A stretch of DNA of 64,000 bases from Histoplasma ohiense (Eukaryota > Ascomycota > Eurotiomycetes > Onygenales > Ajellomycetaceae): assembly GCA_017607445.1 (NCBI GenBank), contig JAEVHH010000002.1, positions 2,161,501 to 2,225,500 on the forward strand, written 5' to 3'. Positions within the stretch are counted from its first letter, which is position 1, and every line of letters starts with the position of its first letter. Below the pieces are notes generated by a model. The model was not told the origin of the DNA and ran no database searches. It was given only the letters and a program-made list of their open reading frames with translations. A program made the translations under genes and the position numbers. This document shows, in pieces, positions 22,956 to 35,470 of this stretch.

Positions 22956-25247
22956 TCATCGTTGAAGATTGATGATAGCCATCTATAGCAAAGCAGTTAG
23001 TGAATAAAGTTAAGCGAGAAGCTAGAAAAAGTATCATTTGCAAGGGGAATGGAAATAGCGACGATAAACTTCGCCTTACCTGTTTCCCAAATCCCAGAGC
23101 AAGTTTCTTGCCGTCACAATCCCACGATAGGGAACGATAGAACGCAGCATCCTCCAAATCCTCCATATTTTTATTATTATTACCTGCTCCATCCGGGTGA
23201 TCTACAACAGTTCTTGGCGCCGTCCATTTCGCCAGCGCCACCCCACCACGCTCCACACTCCAAATAAAAAGTCTATCATGCGTTGCCGCGGCGATGGCGT
23301 AGCCATCTGGCGAAAATCTCGAGCACAAAGCCGGAGACGACGCGCCCAGGTACAAGCGGTGCAAACACTGGATCTGCTTCGATTCCACATTTATGTTCCA
23401 GAGTTTAACCGTATCGTCCATAGAAGATGTGGCGAATAGCAGCGATGTACTCTTTTGAAAAAGGCTTGACTGCGGCTGTGGTCGGAGCTCGAGCGCTGTT
23501 ATATCCCCATGGTGGGTCGCGCTGACATTGATGTCATGGGTGGGAACCCAAATATTTGTAGTAGAGCTGGAAGCGGTAACGGCCACTGGTGAACCGGCTA
23601 TCATGGCGCTGGCAATGAATGTCCACGGCTCCTGTCCGTCATTGGAAGTGTAAGTTTTGTTGAGGAGGAGATCAGTAACCCCGCGGTACTCATATACCGA
23701 TCCATCTCCACACGCATAGATCATCTCATCACTGCACCACGATACCTCATGGACTAGCCCATCTATCACCTGTGGTGCTGGGAACTCATCGGGTCGAACT
23801 GCTTGATCCCACAATGTTAATTCGGAGTGCTGCCCATCGGATAAGACCACAATCATCCGCAGCCCTCGAGGAGCCCAGTAGAGTCCAGATACCATCCTTG
23901 GTAAGTCCGGGAGTAGGTCTACAGCAGTCCCATCGTGCCCATACATGGTGATGTTTCCATTCATTGGATCTTGGTAGGTAGCTACTGCGAGCATCTTGCC
24001 AGCGGAATCCCAACTCGAGGTGGTTACACATGTTCCATCCCCTTTAGTTTCGACCAAAGGCTCATGAGTCGGTGCAACTGCAGAACGTGGCCCTGACAGT
24101 TTCCAGAGGCCACAGAATGTGTCCCCGGCTGCAGTCACTGTTGTTGGATCATCTGGCCGCCATAGTGTCTGTGTTATCTCGCTGTTACTACCGATGTCAA
24201 AGAGGGTAGTGTCTGGACCCAAATCGGCTGCTTTAGAGGGAGATATTTGAACGCCAGTACTCTGACCGACTGTTAAGGTGAAGATCGGTGGAGATGGTTC
24301 CCGCCCGTTTTGTCCTCGCATACCAACGTCCCCATCCGCATCTAAAACAAGCTCGGCCGGGGGCGACGCCTTGGCTTGGGGGGCTCGTTCTTGGGTCATG
24401 TCTTGCTGGTCAATTTCCATGGGTGTTTCACCGGCATAGAACGACACATCGCCATCCTTGGCACTCGCAGACTTCCCAGGCTTCCCAGATATTGGCGTCG
24501 TAACAACTTCATTTGCATGCCCATTGACGATCCCGTCCGTTGTTGGTTTGCCCACAGCAGGCTTGGGGAGTGCTGTGCGGGTGCCGGTTTCAGCGCCGGT
24601 TCCATCTTTGACATCGCCATGGCCTGGCTTCCGCGCCGGAGTGCGCGAGTCATTAGCAACAGGGCCGAAAAACGATACGGTGGTCAAGGGCAGTGGATTC
24701 CCGGCCTAAAATAGAAAGAGGGAATTGTTAGATTGGCATGGCGTGTGAACCGAACAGCACCAACTCGGCCAGCAAGGTTGCATACCTGGTCTAATGATTG
24801 TTCAAGTTCAAAATACTGGAGCCCTTTCTGAATTAGAACGATCAGGGCATGTGGTTTAATATACGATGCGAATGGAAAATCTTGGGGATTGTGGTTCCAG
24901 GCGCGTTGTAACATCAGCGCAGCATCTCCATGGCCTATGAACATTCATGAAAATTGCTCAAGCGGTTAGCGACCAATCCCAGCACAAGAAAATCAAAATT
25001 CGTTGATCACTATAAAACGAACCTGATTCCTGTAAATATCTTTGTTGAGAAAAGGGTTTGTCAGTTAACATTTCATTATTTAATTATTATTGCAACGGTG
25101 ATGGGGTGAGATAAGATCAACGTTGTTCTCCCTCGTTTTTGGAGTGGGATTGCGGGTAGGAACACCAAACAGAGGCGCGCATATATGCAAAACTCACCTC
25201 CAGATCAAGTAGTTGACATGATGCGACGTGAGGCCATCATACGCCAT
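22956..25247 (-). CDS. SIF2: LisH and WD40-repeat corepressor subunit (Sif2/TBL1-like)
   Basis: Minus-strand exons 25198-25247, 25023-25039, 24786-24934, 23080-24705 and 22956-22982 give 622 aa. The N-terminus (about 1-65) is a LisH/tetramerisation module: LTSHHVNYLIWRYLQESGHG, then AALMLQRAWNHNPQDFPFAS. A disordered Pro/Lys/Gly linker follows. From about residue 205 there is an eight-blade beta-propeller, with WRPDDPTTVTAAGDTFCGLW, TSSWDSAGKMLAVATYQDP, LLFATSSMDDTVKLWNINVE and RFSPDGYAIAAATHDRLFIW. This matches yeast Sif2 and human TBL1, scaffolds of the Set3 and NCoR/SMRT histone-deacetylase complexes. Exon 2 is a 17-nt microexon inside LisH. The last exon is 27 nt and ends the final blade as KQMAIINLQR; reading through the preceding intron would give an unrelated tail. 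Function as Set3C subunit is from homology. Confidence 0.9.
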
Positions 25248-27258
25248 GGTGACATGTGTAACTGCTGTGGCTAACAGCAATGAAATACAAATACCAAGGT
25301 AATATTAGCCAAAAAATACCAGCCTCCACGATAGGTATTAATGTCCCCCCAAGCGTAGCATAGGAGCAAAGAAGGATTTGAAAATGGAACGCAAAAGGTG
25401 ACGAGCTAGTGGAATTCGAGAAATGGACGACCGAGTAACCCAGGGGAACAACAGGAACCTGCGACGGGAATCCAAAGATTAAATTAGAGCTTGACGCGCG
25501 GAGGGCGGCTTGAAATCGTGGTGATTGACGGTCTGATGCAGCGGCGCCAACCGGCAGTCGATCCAAGGAGAATAAATTCAAAAACTACAGATGAAAGCCG
25601 AGATAGTGATAAGGAGTTTGAAATCGAGGAATCGAGGACAAGGAAGAGGAATCAAGCGCCCACAATTTCGAGGTTTTCCTTGAGGGGGAAAAGGATTGAA
25701 GATTGGCACTACGAAGATGGACCTTTTTTTGGGCGTTAGAGTTCAAACCCACCAAGGATTAGTTAGTTCTGATGCTTGAGAGGGCGATCTCGCGCGCACA
25801 GGTTTCCGTCGAGGATTCGGCAGGCTAGCAATTTAGCAAAGGCTTCCAGCCTCTGGGCTGAATCGTTGAAATTTCGGGCTACCGTTCATTGAAGAATGAA
25901 GATGGATTGTCCAAACGCGTCAGAAACACCAGTTGGTCGCAGATGGGACAAAGCGCCTGTTTTTCTGTCCCACGGAGCTATGATGCAAGATTTGAAACTG
26001 CCTTTGCGCGGATGTTGGATCCGGGGGTTGTCCAGCGGATAAACGATCTTGTGGGCGATTTGCCAAATCTGGGAAACGAAGATTGCTCGACCTTTTAAAT
26101 GGCAGGGAATGGTTGGTTGGTCGGCGCTCCTTGCCTTGGTTGGTCCCTTTCGCCTTTCGCCAAGTTGCTCTCGTGATGTTGGCGGCTGAAGGCGCCGGGT
26201 TGGCCCGATCGGGCTAGAGGCTGGCTGCCGTGACAGTACGTTACCGGGATTGGCGGTGCTTGCCAGCACGGGAACGGTCGTATCGAGTGGTTTTGTTACC
26301 ATTGTTGATACCGTGGATCGAGATCGAAGCTATATCGATATATCTCAAACAAAACCTTGAATTCTACTTGTTATACCCCGCACAGTAACAGTATTGCGAG
26401 CATTCAGCATTCAACAAGCTCAACGCTCAGTGCTTATGCTATTCTCCATAATTCAATATCGTGTGATCGATCATGTGTAGTTTATCCACGGACATCAATA
26501 TAAACTTGAACCGTTGGGGATGCCATAGGAGACGAATGAATAAATTGCCCTATCGTCTGTCGAATCAAATATCTGCTAGACATCGCAAGAAGCTCGATAT
26601 AAACTTAAATCAAGATTGTTCAAAGTTAAGCATAATATGCGAGTACAAACGGCCCGGCGTTTGTTGTGCCTCAGTTGAAGATTTCCTGGGCAACAAAACC
26701 ACTCGTTTATGCACCCATCGCATCATGGCAAGGCTCCTTGGGGTTCAACTATATTTTGCAGGTTCCCAAAGGAAATTTGTGCACCTCCTATAATTAACCG
26801 TGAGATCCTGAGTTGCTGGAAAGAGAAAAGAAGAGTCCACTACCAACAATCTAAGGTCGAGCAAGAGCCTCTTTGCTGTCCATGAAACTGTGAAATTCAA
26901 CACATCGCCTGTGGGCATCCCGTTTTATTCTTCTACTGCGTATTTTCTGTTCTTCCGTACCTAGTAGTTACTAGTACCCATATTGCTATGTATATTGCTA
27001 TCATGATCTCTCCTCGTCTGGCGTGGGGTCATGTGATCTCATTTCCAAAAGGTCCTTGCGACCTTTCAAAACACTCGCTGAAGCCGCCAGCAAAACAGCT
27101 GCAAGCTGACCCTTCGGAAAGTAAACGAAATTCTGCTAACTGCGCGGTCCATGGGCACTGGATTCAGCGCTGCCAATCCAGTGGAATCTGCTATTCATTC
27201 TATTACCGTACACCATCCGGAATAGGACAACTAACTATCTGCTTCCACAACATCTCTC
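25248..27258. promoter_or_regulatory. 2-kb divergent region between SIF2 and the TMEM115-like gene
   Basis: Contains both promoters. Open frames up to 138 codons (minus 25886-26302) have no family resemblance and overlap frames on the other strand. No RNA gene or repeat was recognised. Confidence 0.35.
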
Positions 27259-28466
27259 ATGGCGCCGCGAATAAACATACCTCCTATCACGCGAGCGATT
27301 CTCAGTGCCATCTGCTCTTTATCCTTTCTAAACGGTGTGGCCAGATGGAGACAGTATGAAGGCTCGCCGGGCGTCCCGATCCCTTATCTATCTTTGGTTC
27401 CGTCCAACGTTCTCTTTTATCCTTGGACACTGTTGACGGCTACATGTGTCGAGCTAAATATTTTCACCGTTATCATTACCGGAGCGACAGTGCTATATGG
27501 AGGGAAATACCTCGAGCGGGCATGGGGATCGCGAGAGTTTGCAAAAGTTATCCTTGTTGTTTCACTGGTACCAAATATCGTCATGACTTTTCTCTACATC
27601 CTCTGGTCGAGTATTGTGTCTGATGCTAGTATTGCGTGAGTCTTTTTTGTTTCCTGCCCATGGAATCTTGATCTCTTATTTCATCCCCGTGTCTACGAAA
27701 CCGTTACTAAAATTGTTATTTCAGTCAAAAAGGGATATCTGGCGGGATAGCGATCCAGGCGGCGTTTCTGGTGGCCTTCAAACAATTAGTCCCTGAACAC
27801 ACCGTAACAATTCTTAAGGGCATTGTCAAAATGCGAGTCAAGCATTTCCCTGCTCTCTTCCTCCTCCTGAACGCCATCGGTGGCATCGTGCTCGGAACCG
27901 ATGTCGCGCTCAATTTGAGCTGGCTCGGTCTACTATCGAGCTGGACATACCTTCGCTTCTACAAACGCCAACCAGACCTCTCCGGCACCTCAACCAACGA
28001 ACTCGGCATGAAAGGCGATGCCAGCGAAACCTTTGACTTTGCCAATTTTTTCCCAGACGCCATACAACCACCCATCTCATTTGTCGCAGATAAGATATAC
28101 TCAATCCTCATTGCCCTACGTGTCTGCACCCCTTTCTCGGAGGAGGATATCGCATCAGGCAACGAACAAGCAATAGCACGTGGGCAAGCGGGGCTTCCAA
28201 ACTTGTTGAATAACGGCAAGATGGGCAGCGGAAGAGGCTCGGGTAAGCGAGAGGAGGCAGAACGGCGGAGAGCCCTCGCTCTTAAGGCTCTGGATCAAAG
28301 GCTTCAGGCAGCCGCCCCAAGTAGGCCGGTTCAGCCAGCTGCCGCAAACTCTTCCCCGTCACAAAAAATGCCCCCACGACAACCTTCGCCGCTGACAGCA
28401 GCCCCGTCTGTTCCTCCCGGCCAAAGTATGCTGGGTGAAACGAACTATACACCTGATCATTCATGA
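27259..28466 (+). CDS. TMEM115/DUF1751 rhomboid-like integral membrane protein
   Basis: Exons 27259-27635 and 27725-28466 (89-nt intron) give 372 aa. Hydrophobic segments include ITRAILSAICSLSFLNGVAR, SNVLFYPWTLLTATCVELNI, VILVVSLVPNIVMTFLYILW, GGIAIQAAFLVAFKQLVPE and FPALFLLLNAIGGIVLGTD; all lie in the first 215 residues. Features of this Golgi family include YPWTLLTATCVE and YLERAWGSREF and the invariant Pro-Glu-His after the fourth helix. The family resembles inactive rhomboids, and human TMEM115 works in Golgi-to-ER retrograde transport. The C-terminal 130 residues are cytosolic and Ala/Pro/Ser-rich, with a short basic helix (KREEAERRRALALKALDQRL). The phase-2 junction GC/T restores Ala-Gln-Lys-Gly. 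Confidence 0.9.
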
Positions 28467-30085
28467 TGAGAAAATGAACCAAGCAACAAAAGAAGCTTGT
28501 TTCAGATTGTGAAGGTTTTCAGCGCTATAATAGGACTAACGGGCGGATTGGCACGTCCAATTTATATGTGTGCTAAACGGATTCATTTTCCCACAATGTG
28601 AATGGAGTGACGGACCTACCATCCACACTGTTATCATTAATGTCAGCGACATGCGGGTTTTGTGATAGGATCCGGCATGATTTTCCACCCGTCTTTCCCA
28701 CGGCACATGTTTTCCCTTCTATCTCCTCTTTCGTGGTCTAGGACGATTAGCTTTGATCCTTGATCAATTCTCTTTAACATTCTGGTTCACAGCTGGGGCG
28801 GGGTATATCACATTTTGGAATCAGTTCCTTTTGTTTGATTATGAGTTTTATTGTATATGCACTTGTGTATTTTCATTCTATATATATCCCCCGTCTAATG
28901 ACATTATCCTCCTAGACACTCAACGCCCTTCATGTTATCTCATTCGCCTTCCACCTTGCGATAGCGTTGCAAAGCCTGTGAATAAAACACCAACATTTGT
29001 TTCTATTACCCTACTTTTCCCTACCCACTTATTTAACTATTATATACTTTTTAACACCCCTTTCATTGATGAAAGGTGTAATTATTTCCATTCTTTGCAT
29101 TCTGATCTCTTCTAATGGTTTTGTTTTCCCTTTCTTTCTTCATATTTAGCTCCTGTTCCCTTGAAAATACCTCTATCGTCTGTAAGATCGGGGTGCGTTC
29201 ACTCGGAGAATCCCATTTTCAATGCTGTTTCAAGCTCATTCCTGGCCATATGACACAAAACCTACTATCTACAAGTTATCAATACTCAGCATCATTGTAG
29301 AATGATGATGCTCTACTTAAAAATCATTGAGATTCAAATCACATTTTTGCACACATCGACATCCAATCATTTCATCCACAAAATGAAGAAACTTTTGACC
29401 CCCTCCCCCTATGATTCTTAGAGACTTCGCTTCGCTCCGTCTAATTAAGATATTTCCGCTTCATAGCCGCCTCGCCATGGGTACCTATGTATGGGAAATC
29501 TCTTTCACCTGTTCTTGACCTCTTCCAATTCTAATAAGCAAAGATGGTGGTACTGCAAATGTCTACGGCAACGGGGATACAACACATGGAATTTCCCTGT
29601 ATTAAAAGATGGATACTTTATCAGCTGTTGTTTCTTAAACCTCTTCAGCTACGGCCTCGTTACTTTCAATTACATCTTGCCTCATACCTTTGCTCGATGT
29701 TACTGCTTCTTTTCTCTTTTCTTTCCAAACCCCCCTTCCCCTCCAACAAAAAAAATGAAAAGAAAAGAGATTTGCGAATTAGCGATTGAGTATTCCGGAA
29801 CTGGGTTTAATAAGCGTTTTTTCCATCATAATATGCAAACATATTGACATAGATGGCACGATCTAGGAATTCACCGGTCCTTAATGAAAGGATAGGGTAT
29901 GCAAAAAAGGCGGGGGAAATTGACATATTCTACTCCGTACCAACAAAAAAAAAAAAAAAAATTGAAAGCAAAAGTTATACATGAAATGGGTTCTAATACA
30001 TGGGTCAGTGAGAAAAAGGAAAAGAAAGAAAAAAGAGGGCCAAAAAAAGCCGTCCCTCTCCACTCGCAAAATATACATATACATT
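28467..30085. other. 1.6-kb convergent intergenic region
   Basis: T-rich on the + strand and low complexity; open frames up to 120 codons are hydrophobic translations of T runs. One TACTCCGTAC (29931-29940) is present beside an A18 run. Nothing else was recognised. Confidence 0.4.
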
Positions 30086-31021
30086 CTACTTCTCGGCCCT
30101 CAGCCGCTTCACATCTTCTCTCGCAGCCTCAAGCAACTTCTCCTGATCCTTAATCATCTGTCTATTCTCCGCTACCCTCTTCCGATCCAAGTCACTCAGC
30201 TCTTTCTGCCGCTGCGTCTCTTCGATCTCCGCCTTATCCGCATCCGAGAGCGGGATATCCTCCGCACCCGTCATCTGCTTAAAATCGTCCCAGATATGCC
30301 TTATCGTCTTCTTTTTTACATTGATGCGCCTTACAATCTCAGACTCCGTTGGCGGAGGCGCAAACTCGTCTGACAGCTGCTCTTCTCCTTCTGGCGCGGG
30401 AGGGCCTGGGGAAGGGTTGGCGGTCGCCGGATTTTCACTACTTGGGGAAACAGTTTCGGACGCCTCAGCAGCTTTGTTCTTGAAATATATCGATAATATG
30501 GCCGGTCCTGCTTGGTCGGTGGTTTGTTTCACTGTCACGGCAAGCGTGGGGTTGTGATATTTTAACCGCGGTAGACAGACGCGCCAGAATTTCCGGGCTC
30601 CTCCGTGACCTTCGTAGATTTTTTGCGCGTAGGTAAGGTGGATGCGTGTGACAGGTGGGAGTCCGTGTGTGGACGTTGCCGGAGGAAGGAGGGCTGCACC
30701 AAGCCCAACTCGCATGTTCAACAACTAAGAGAACCAGTGGGAAGTATAGATTAGCATTAAACTATTCCTACATTCGTTGGGTTGTAGTATTGGTTTGATG
30801 AATGGGGCAATCGACAGATTGAAGAGCCGGGTTTGTTCACCACAATTTGGTGTAGAAATATTGTAAACAAAAAATAGTAGAGTTGTCAACCTTCTGTAGA
30901 ATGAGAACGAAATTAAGTTAGTCATATTATCTTTCATGGATATACAGCTTTAATGCAAAGAATGGGCCGTGATTCAACATACTGCCTTAAGAGCTCGCAT
31001 CCGTTTCACTATGGAGACCAT
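30086..31021 (-). CDS. Mitochondrial ribosomal protein with L51/S25/CI-B8 domain (mL61/Mrp49-like)
   Basis: Minus-strand exons 30983-31021 (MVSIVKRMRALKA) and 30086-30724 give 225 aa. The join gives KALLNMRVGLGAALLPP, which flows well. The thioredoxin-like CI-B8 domain follows with VTRIHLTYAQKIYEGHGGAR and KFWRVCLPRLKYHNPTLAVT, the hallmark of mitoribosomal proteins mL61/Mrp49, mL43 and mS25. The C-terminal 110 residues are charged, coiled-coil-like (ELSDLDRKRVAENRQMIKDQ), longer than in yeast Mrp49. The 258-nt intron has no coding support inside it. Which CI-B8 paralogue this is cannot be settled by eye; Mrp49 (large subunit) is my best match. It shares a 347-bp divergent promoter with leucyl-tRNA synthetase. 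Confidence 0.75.
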
Positions 31022-31368
31022 GGTGGCGATTGCTCTCCTGCCTCCGCCAAAAATGGTTTCTGGGAGGCTGTGCCTAAATTAATTGGGACAGGAGATTGTT
31101 CCGGGAAAACAATCGCCAATTAGCAGTGGGAGGAAATCGACAACTCCGCGACGCATCTCCCCGAAGCTCGAAATTTTGGGAGCCGATGATCGGTCAATAG
31201 AAAGTCCGACATGATAGTTGATGGGCTGAGTCAGCAAATCGTGGAGTTTTGAGGTCATCGCATCTACAAAAACCCCGCTACTAGAAGATCTTGCAATTTT
31301 GCGCAATACCAAAACTCATTTTCTGCTAACCACTTAAATTGCCTCTTGGCCGTGCTTAGCTAGAAACT
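31022..31368. promoter_or_regulatory. Bidirectional promoter, mitoribosomal protein and LeuRS
   Basis: Only 347 bp separate the two start codons, so regulatory sites are probably shared. No specific motif was recognised. Confidence 0.45.
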
Positions 31369-34300
31369 ATGGCGGCTGCCGCTGTTTCAGCTGCAGCGCT
31401 GGACCCCAGCAATAGCGCCAAAAATACATTGAAACTTGAAAATGTAAGAGTCATTCTGCCCCGCACATTGAGTAGGGACACTGCTAACAGCGGGGTTCAA
31501 GACGGACAAAAGAGACACCCTTATTGCAATTGAAAAGAAATACCAAGCGCAATGGAAGGCGAACAAGGTTTTCGAAGTCAATGCCCCATCTATATCCGAA
31601 ATCCCCCCTGACTCTACCACCGCTGCCGGCCTGCGGGAGAAGTTCCCAAAATTCTTTGGCACCATGGCATATCCATATATGAATGGAACTTTACATGCCG
31701 GCCACAGCTTTACCGCCAGTAAAGTAGAGTTTATGGCGGGAACTGCTAGAATGGAGGGTAAACGAGCTCTATTTCCTCTTGGTTTCCATTGCACCGGTAT
31801 GCCGATCAAAGCTTGTGCCGATAAGCTGGTGGACGACATTAAAAGGTTCGGGAAACATTTTGAAAGATATACCGACGAAGGGGATGAGCCTGACGAAGCG
31901 CCCGCTCCGACTCAGGGAACCAAAGAGGACCTGACCAAGTTTTCTGGGAAGAAGAGCAAGGCCGCAGCCAAGTCTGTGAAAATGAAATACCAGTTCCAAA
32001 TTATGTTGGCTTTGGGTATACCCCTTGAAGAAGTACATAAGTTTGCCGACCCTGCCCACTGGCTTGAATTCTTCCCGCCATTGTGTGTCAGAGATCTCGA
32101 TAGTATCGGAGCTAGGATCGATTGGCGGCGTCAGTTCGTGACCACGGATGCCAACCCTTATTATGATGCCTTTACCCGCTGGCAGATGAATCGCCTCCAT
32201 GAGCAAGGGAAAATATTGTACGGAAATCGATATACTATCTATTCACCCAAGGACGGACAACCGTGTATGGATCATGACCGGACTGAAGGTGAGGGAGTTG
32301 GTCCACAAGAATACACCGCTTTGAAACTTAAGGTCAAGGAATGGTCGCCGGCTGCCCAGGAGCTCGTTAAGGGGAAGATTGAACCCGACGCCAATGTGTA
32401 CTTTGTTCCTGCCACTCTACGTCCCGAGACGATGTATGGGCAGACATGTTGCTTCCTTGGGCCTAAAATACCTTATGGCATCTACAAGGTCAGCGAGAAG
32501 GAATATTACATTGTTACTAAGCGCGCAGCCTGGAACATGGCCTTCCAAGGCACTTTCTTCAGCAGTGGCAATTTCCCACGAGACCAGAGTGAGCTTCAAC
32601 CACTAGTGGAGGCCCCTGGCTCCACATTTGTTGGTACGCTGGTCAATGCGCCTCTGTCTGTTCATACCGAGGGTGTTAGAATACTTCCTATGGAGTCCGT
32701 GTCTGCAACTAAGGGAACTGGTGTCGTAACATCGGTACCGTCAGACAGCCCGGATGATTATGCAACTGTAGTTGATCTCGCAAAGAAAGCTGATTACTAC
32801 GGTATTAAGAAAGAATGGACTGAATTGGAAATCCTTCCTATTATCGAAACCCCTTCGTATGGGAACCTTACAGCACCAACCTTGGTAAAGCAGCTCAAGA
32901 TCAACTCACCAAAGGATGCGGTTCCACTCGCCAAGGCAAAGGAATTAGCATATTCGGAAGGATTCTACAAAGGCACCATGCTTCATGGAGAGTTCAAAGG
33001 CCAGCCAGTTCAAGAAGTCAAAGAGAAGGTCCGTGAGTCTCTCATCAAGAGTGGCGACGCGTTCCCGTTTGCCGATCCTGCAGGCAAGGTCGTCAGCAGA
33101 AGTAATGATGAATGTGTTGTTGCATATCTTGGCCAATGGTTCTTAAATTATGGGGAAAACGATCCCCAGTGGCAGAAAGAGACCCTTGACTATGTGAAAG
33201 GACCACTCAACACCTATTCTCAAGAAGCTCGCCACGGGTTTGAGAAGAATCTTGAGTGGCTGAATCGATGGGCATGTGCCAGAACTTATGGCTTGGGTTC
33301 CAGACTGCCATGGGATCCTCATTTCCTAGTCGAAAGTTTGAGTGACAGTACAATTTACCAGGCATATTATACCATCGCACACCTTCTCCACGCTGACAGA
33401 TACGGAAAGGAACCAGGTAGTCTCGGAATCAAGCCCGAGCAAATGACGGACGAGGTTTGGGATTATATCTTCACTAGAAGAGATCTTGGCGATGATTTAA
33501 TTCAATCAACTGGCATCCGTAAGGAGGCTTTTCTGACTATGAGACGAGAGTTTGAGTACTGGTATCCCCTGGATGTGCGAGTTTCAGGCAAAGATCTTAT
33601 TCAGAACCATCTCACATTTTGCCTGTATATCCACGCCGCTCTTTTCCCTCGGGAATACTGGCCACGCTCTATCAGAGTCAATGGTCATTTGCTACTGAAC
33701 GGTGAGAAGATGAGCAAAAGCACTGGAAATTTCTTGACCTTGAAGGACGCAGTGGAAAAATACGGTGCAGATGCCACTCGGATTGCCTTTGCTGATGCGG
33801 GTGACGCGATTGAGGATGCGAACTTTGACGAATCAGTCGCCAATAGTAATATATTGCGTCTTTTTACGCTGAAGGAGTGGATCGAGGAGGTTGCCAAAGA
33901 CAGCTCTCTCCGCACGGGACCTGCGGATGCGTTCTTCGATAAGCTGTTTGACAATGAACTGAATGTTTTGGCTCGGGAGGCAAGGAAGCATTATGCTGAG
34001 TAAGTCAATAATCGTGTTCTGCTTCAGGATATATATTTATATGTATGTATGTCGATGTCTAATTTGAATTCTCCCATAGCACAAATTTCAAACTTGCTTT
34101 GAAGAGGGCACTCTACGACTTTACCAGTGCAAGAGATTTCTACCGCGAATCAACCACCGCTGCTGGTATTGGTATGCATCGCGATATAATTCTTCGATAC
34201 ATCGAACTGCAGGCTCTCCTTCTGACACCGATTACTCCTCATTGGTCTGAATACGTGTGGCTGGAGGTCCTCAAGAAGGTATGATTCCCTGGAAATTTCC

Positions 34301-34977
34301 ACCTTTCTAGAAGTATCGATTTCCTCGGGCTGCTAATCATTTTCCTTATCGAGCAGCCGGATACCATCCAGAATGCCCTTTTTCCTGATGTTCCAGAGCC
34401 ATCTCCAGCCCTTTCCTCTGCTCTAATCTACGTTCGCACTACCGCCTCAAACATCACCTCATCCGAAGCTACCTTTGCCCGCAAACTCTCCAAGGGCAAA
34501 ACCGTCAGCTTCGACCCTCGCAAACCAAAGAAGTTGACAATCTTCGCCGCCAAGAAATTCCCCAGCTGGCAAGAGAAATATATCGACCTTGTCCGAGAGG
34601 CGTTTGATGAAGTCTCCCTATCCATTAACGACAAAGAGCTGAATGGCAACGTGAGCAAGTTAGGCGAGATGAAGAAAGCAATGCCGTTCGTGCAGGGATT
34701 GAAGAAGCGATTGGTCACGGCAAAGGAACTGCCGGAAACAGTTTTTAACCGAAAACTGGGCTTCGATGAGCTATCGGTTCTTGGCGATATGGTTGCGGGT
34801 TTGATCAGAACCACTGGATGTAAAGTTGTGGAGGTCGTTGCCGTTGAAGAGGGCGGTAAAGCGGGTACGACCTTGGATGGTCAGCCGAGAGAGGGGCTAC
34901 CAAATGTTGCGGAGAATGCAGTGCCCGGACAACCTACGTTCCATTTCGAGAATATCCCCGAGGCGGGTGAAGTGTAA
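31369..34977 (+). CDS. CDC60: Cytosolic leucyl-tRNA synthetase
   Basis: Exons 31369-31443, 31502-33999, 34080-34278 and 34357-34977 give 1130 aa, the usual size of eukaryotic cytosolic LeuRS. It charges tRNA-Leu with leucine. Visible motifs: TLKLENTDKRDTLIAIEKKY at the start; class I HIGH signature as HAGH (90-93) in MAYPYMNGTLHAGHS; the CP1 editing domain with TLRPETMYGQT and GTGVVTSVPSDSPDDY; and KMSKS (761-765) in NGEKMSKSTGN. The anticodon-binding and C-terminal domains follow (RALYDFTSARDFYRE, KKFPSWQEKYIDLV). The first junction uses acceptor TTCAAG ending at 31501, after branch CTAAC; the alternative CAG at 31490 breaks frame. There is no presequence, consistent with the cytosolic form; a mitochondrial LeuRS should be elsewhere. 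Confidence 0.97.
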
Positions 34978-35470
34978 TTTGTGACCGAGGAACGTTGTTT
35001 TCGATTTATGAGGTCGCCATGTCGTGCTTTGTTCATTGCGGGGCTGGGGGTAAAGAAAGGTGATAGAGATTTAGAGGGAGTATCTTCGTTAATGGCTATT
35101 TAACGTTAAGAGGCATAGCGTAAGAACAAGCAGAATAAATATTATACATAAATATTTGACACGAGCCTGGCTAGCATTCTCCGATCAAATTTTCTATATT
35201 TATTGATCCAACTCGTAAAAAAAAATTGGATATGTGACCGAGGAGCAAATTGGTATGATAAACGCCAACACAAATGTTTAAGTAGCAAAACACCTTTACC
35301 CGTCATATCATACAGTTTGGTCTGTCTATCAGATATATGTTAGTTACATGTCTGTAAGAAAAAATACTGGGATATGGACCAAGGAACCCCGAAAGGAATC
35401 TAATGATACAACCGTTTTGAGAAATCCACCAAAATCGAAGGAACACACAATCGATACGATCAACCCTAAT
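34978..35470. other. Convergent intergenic region LeuRS/MTG3
   Basis: 493 bp between 3' ends; AT-rich, nothing recognised. Confidence 0.4.

Noticed and set aside
25886..26302. 138-codon minus open frame in the SIF2/TMEM115 gap
   Set aside because: No recognisable domain, no neighbouring exon, overlapping frames on the other strand.
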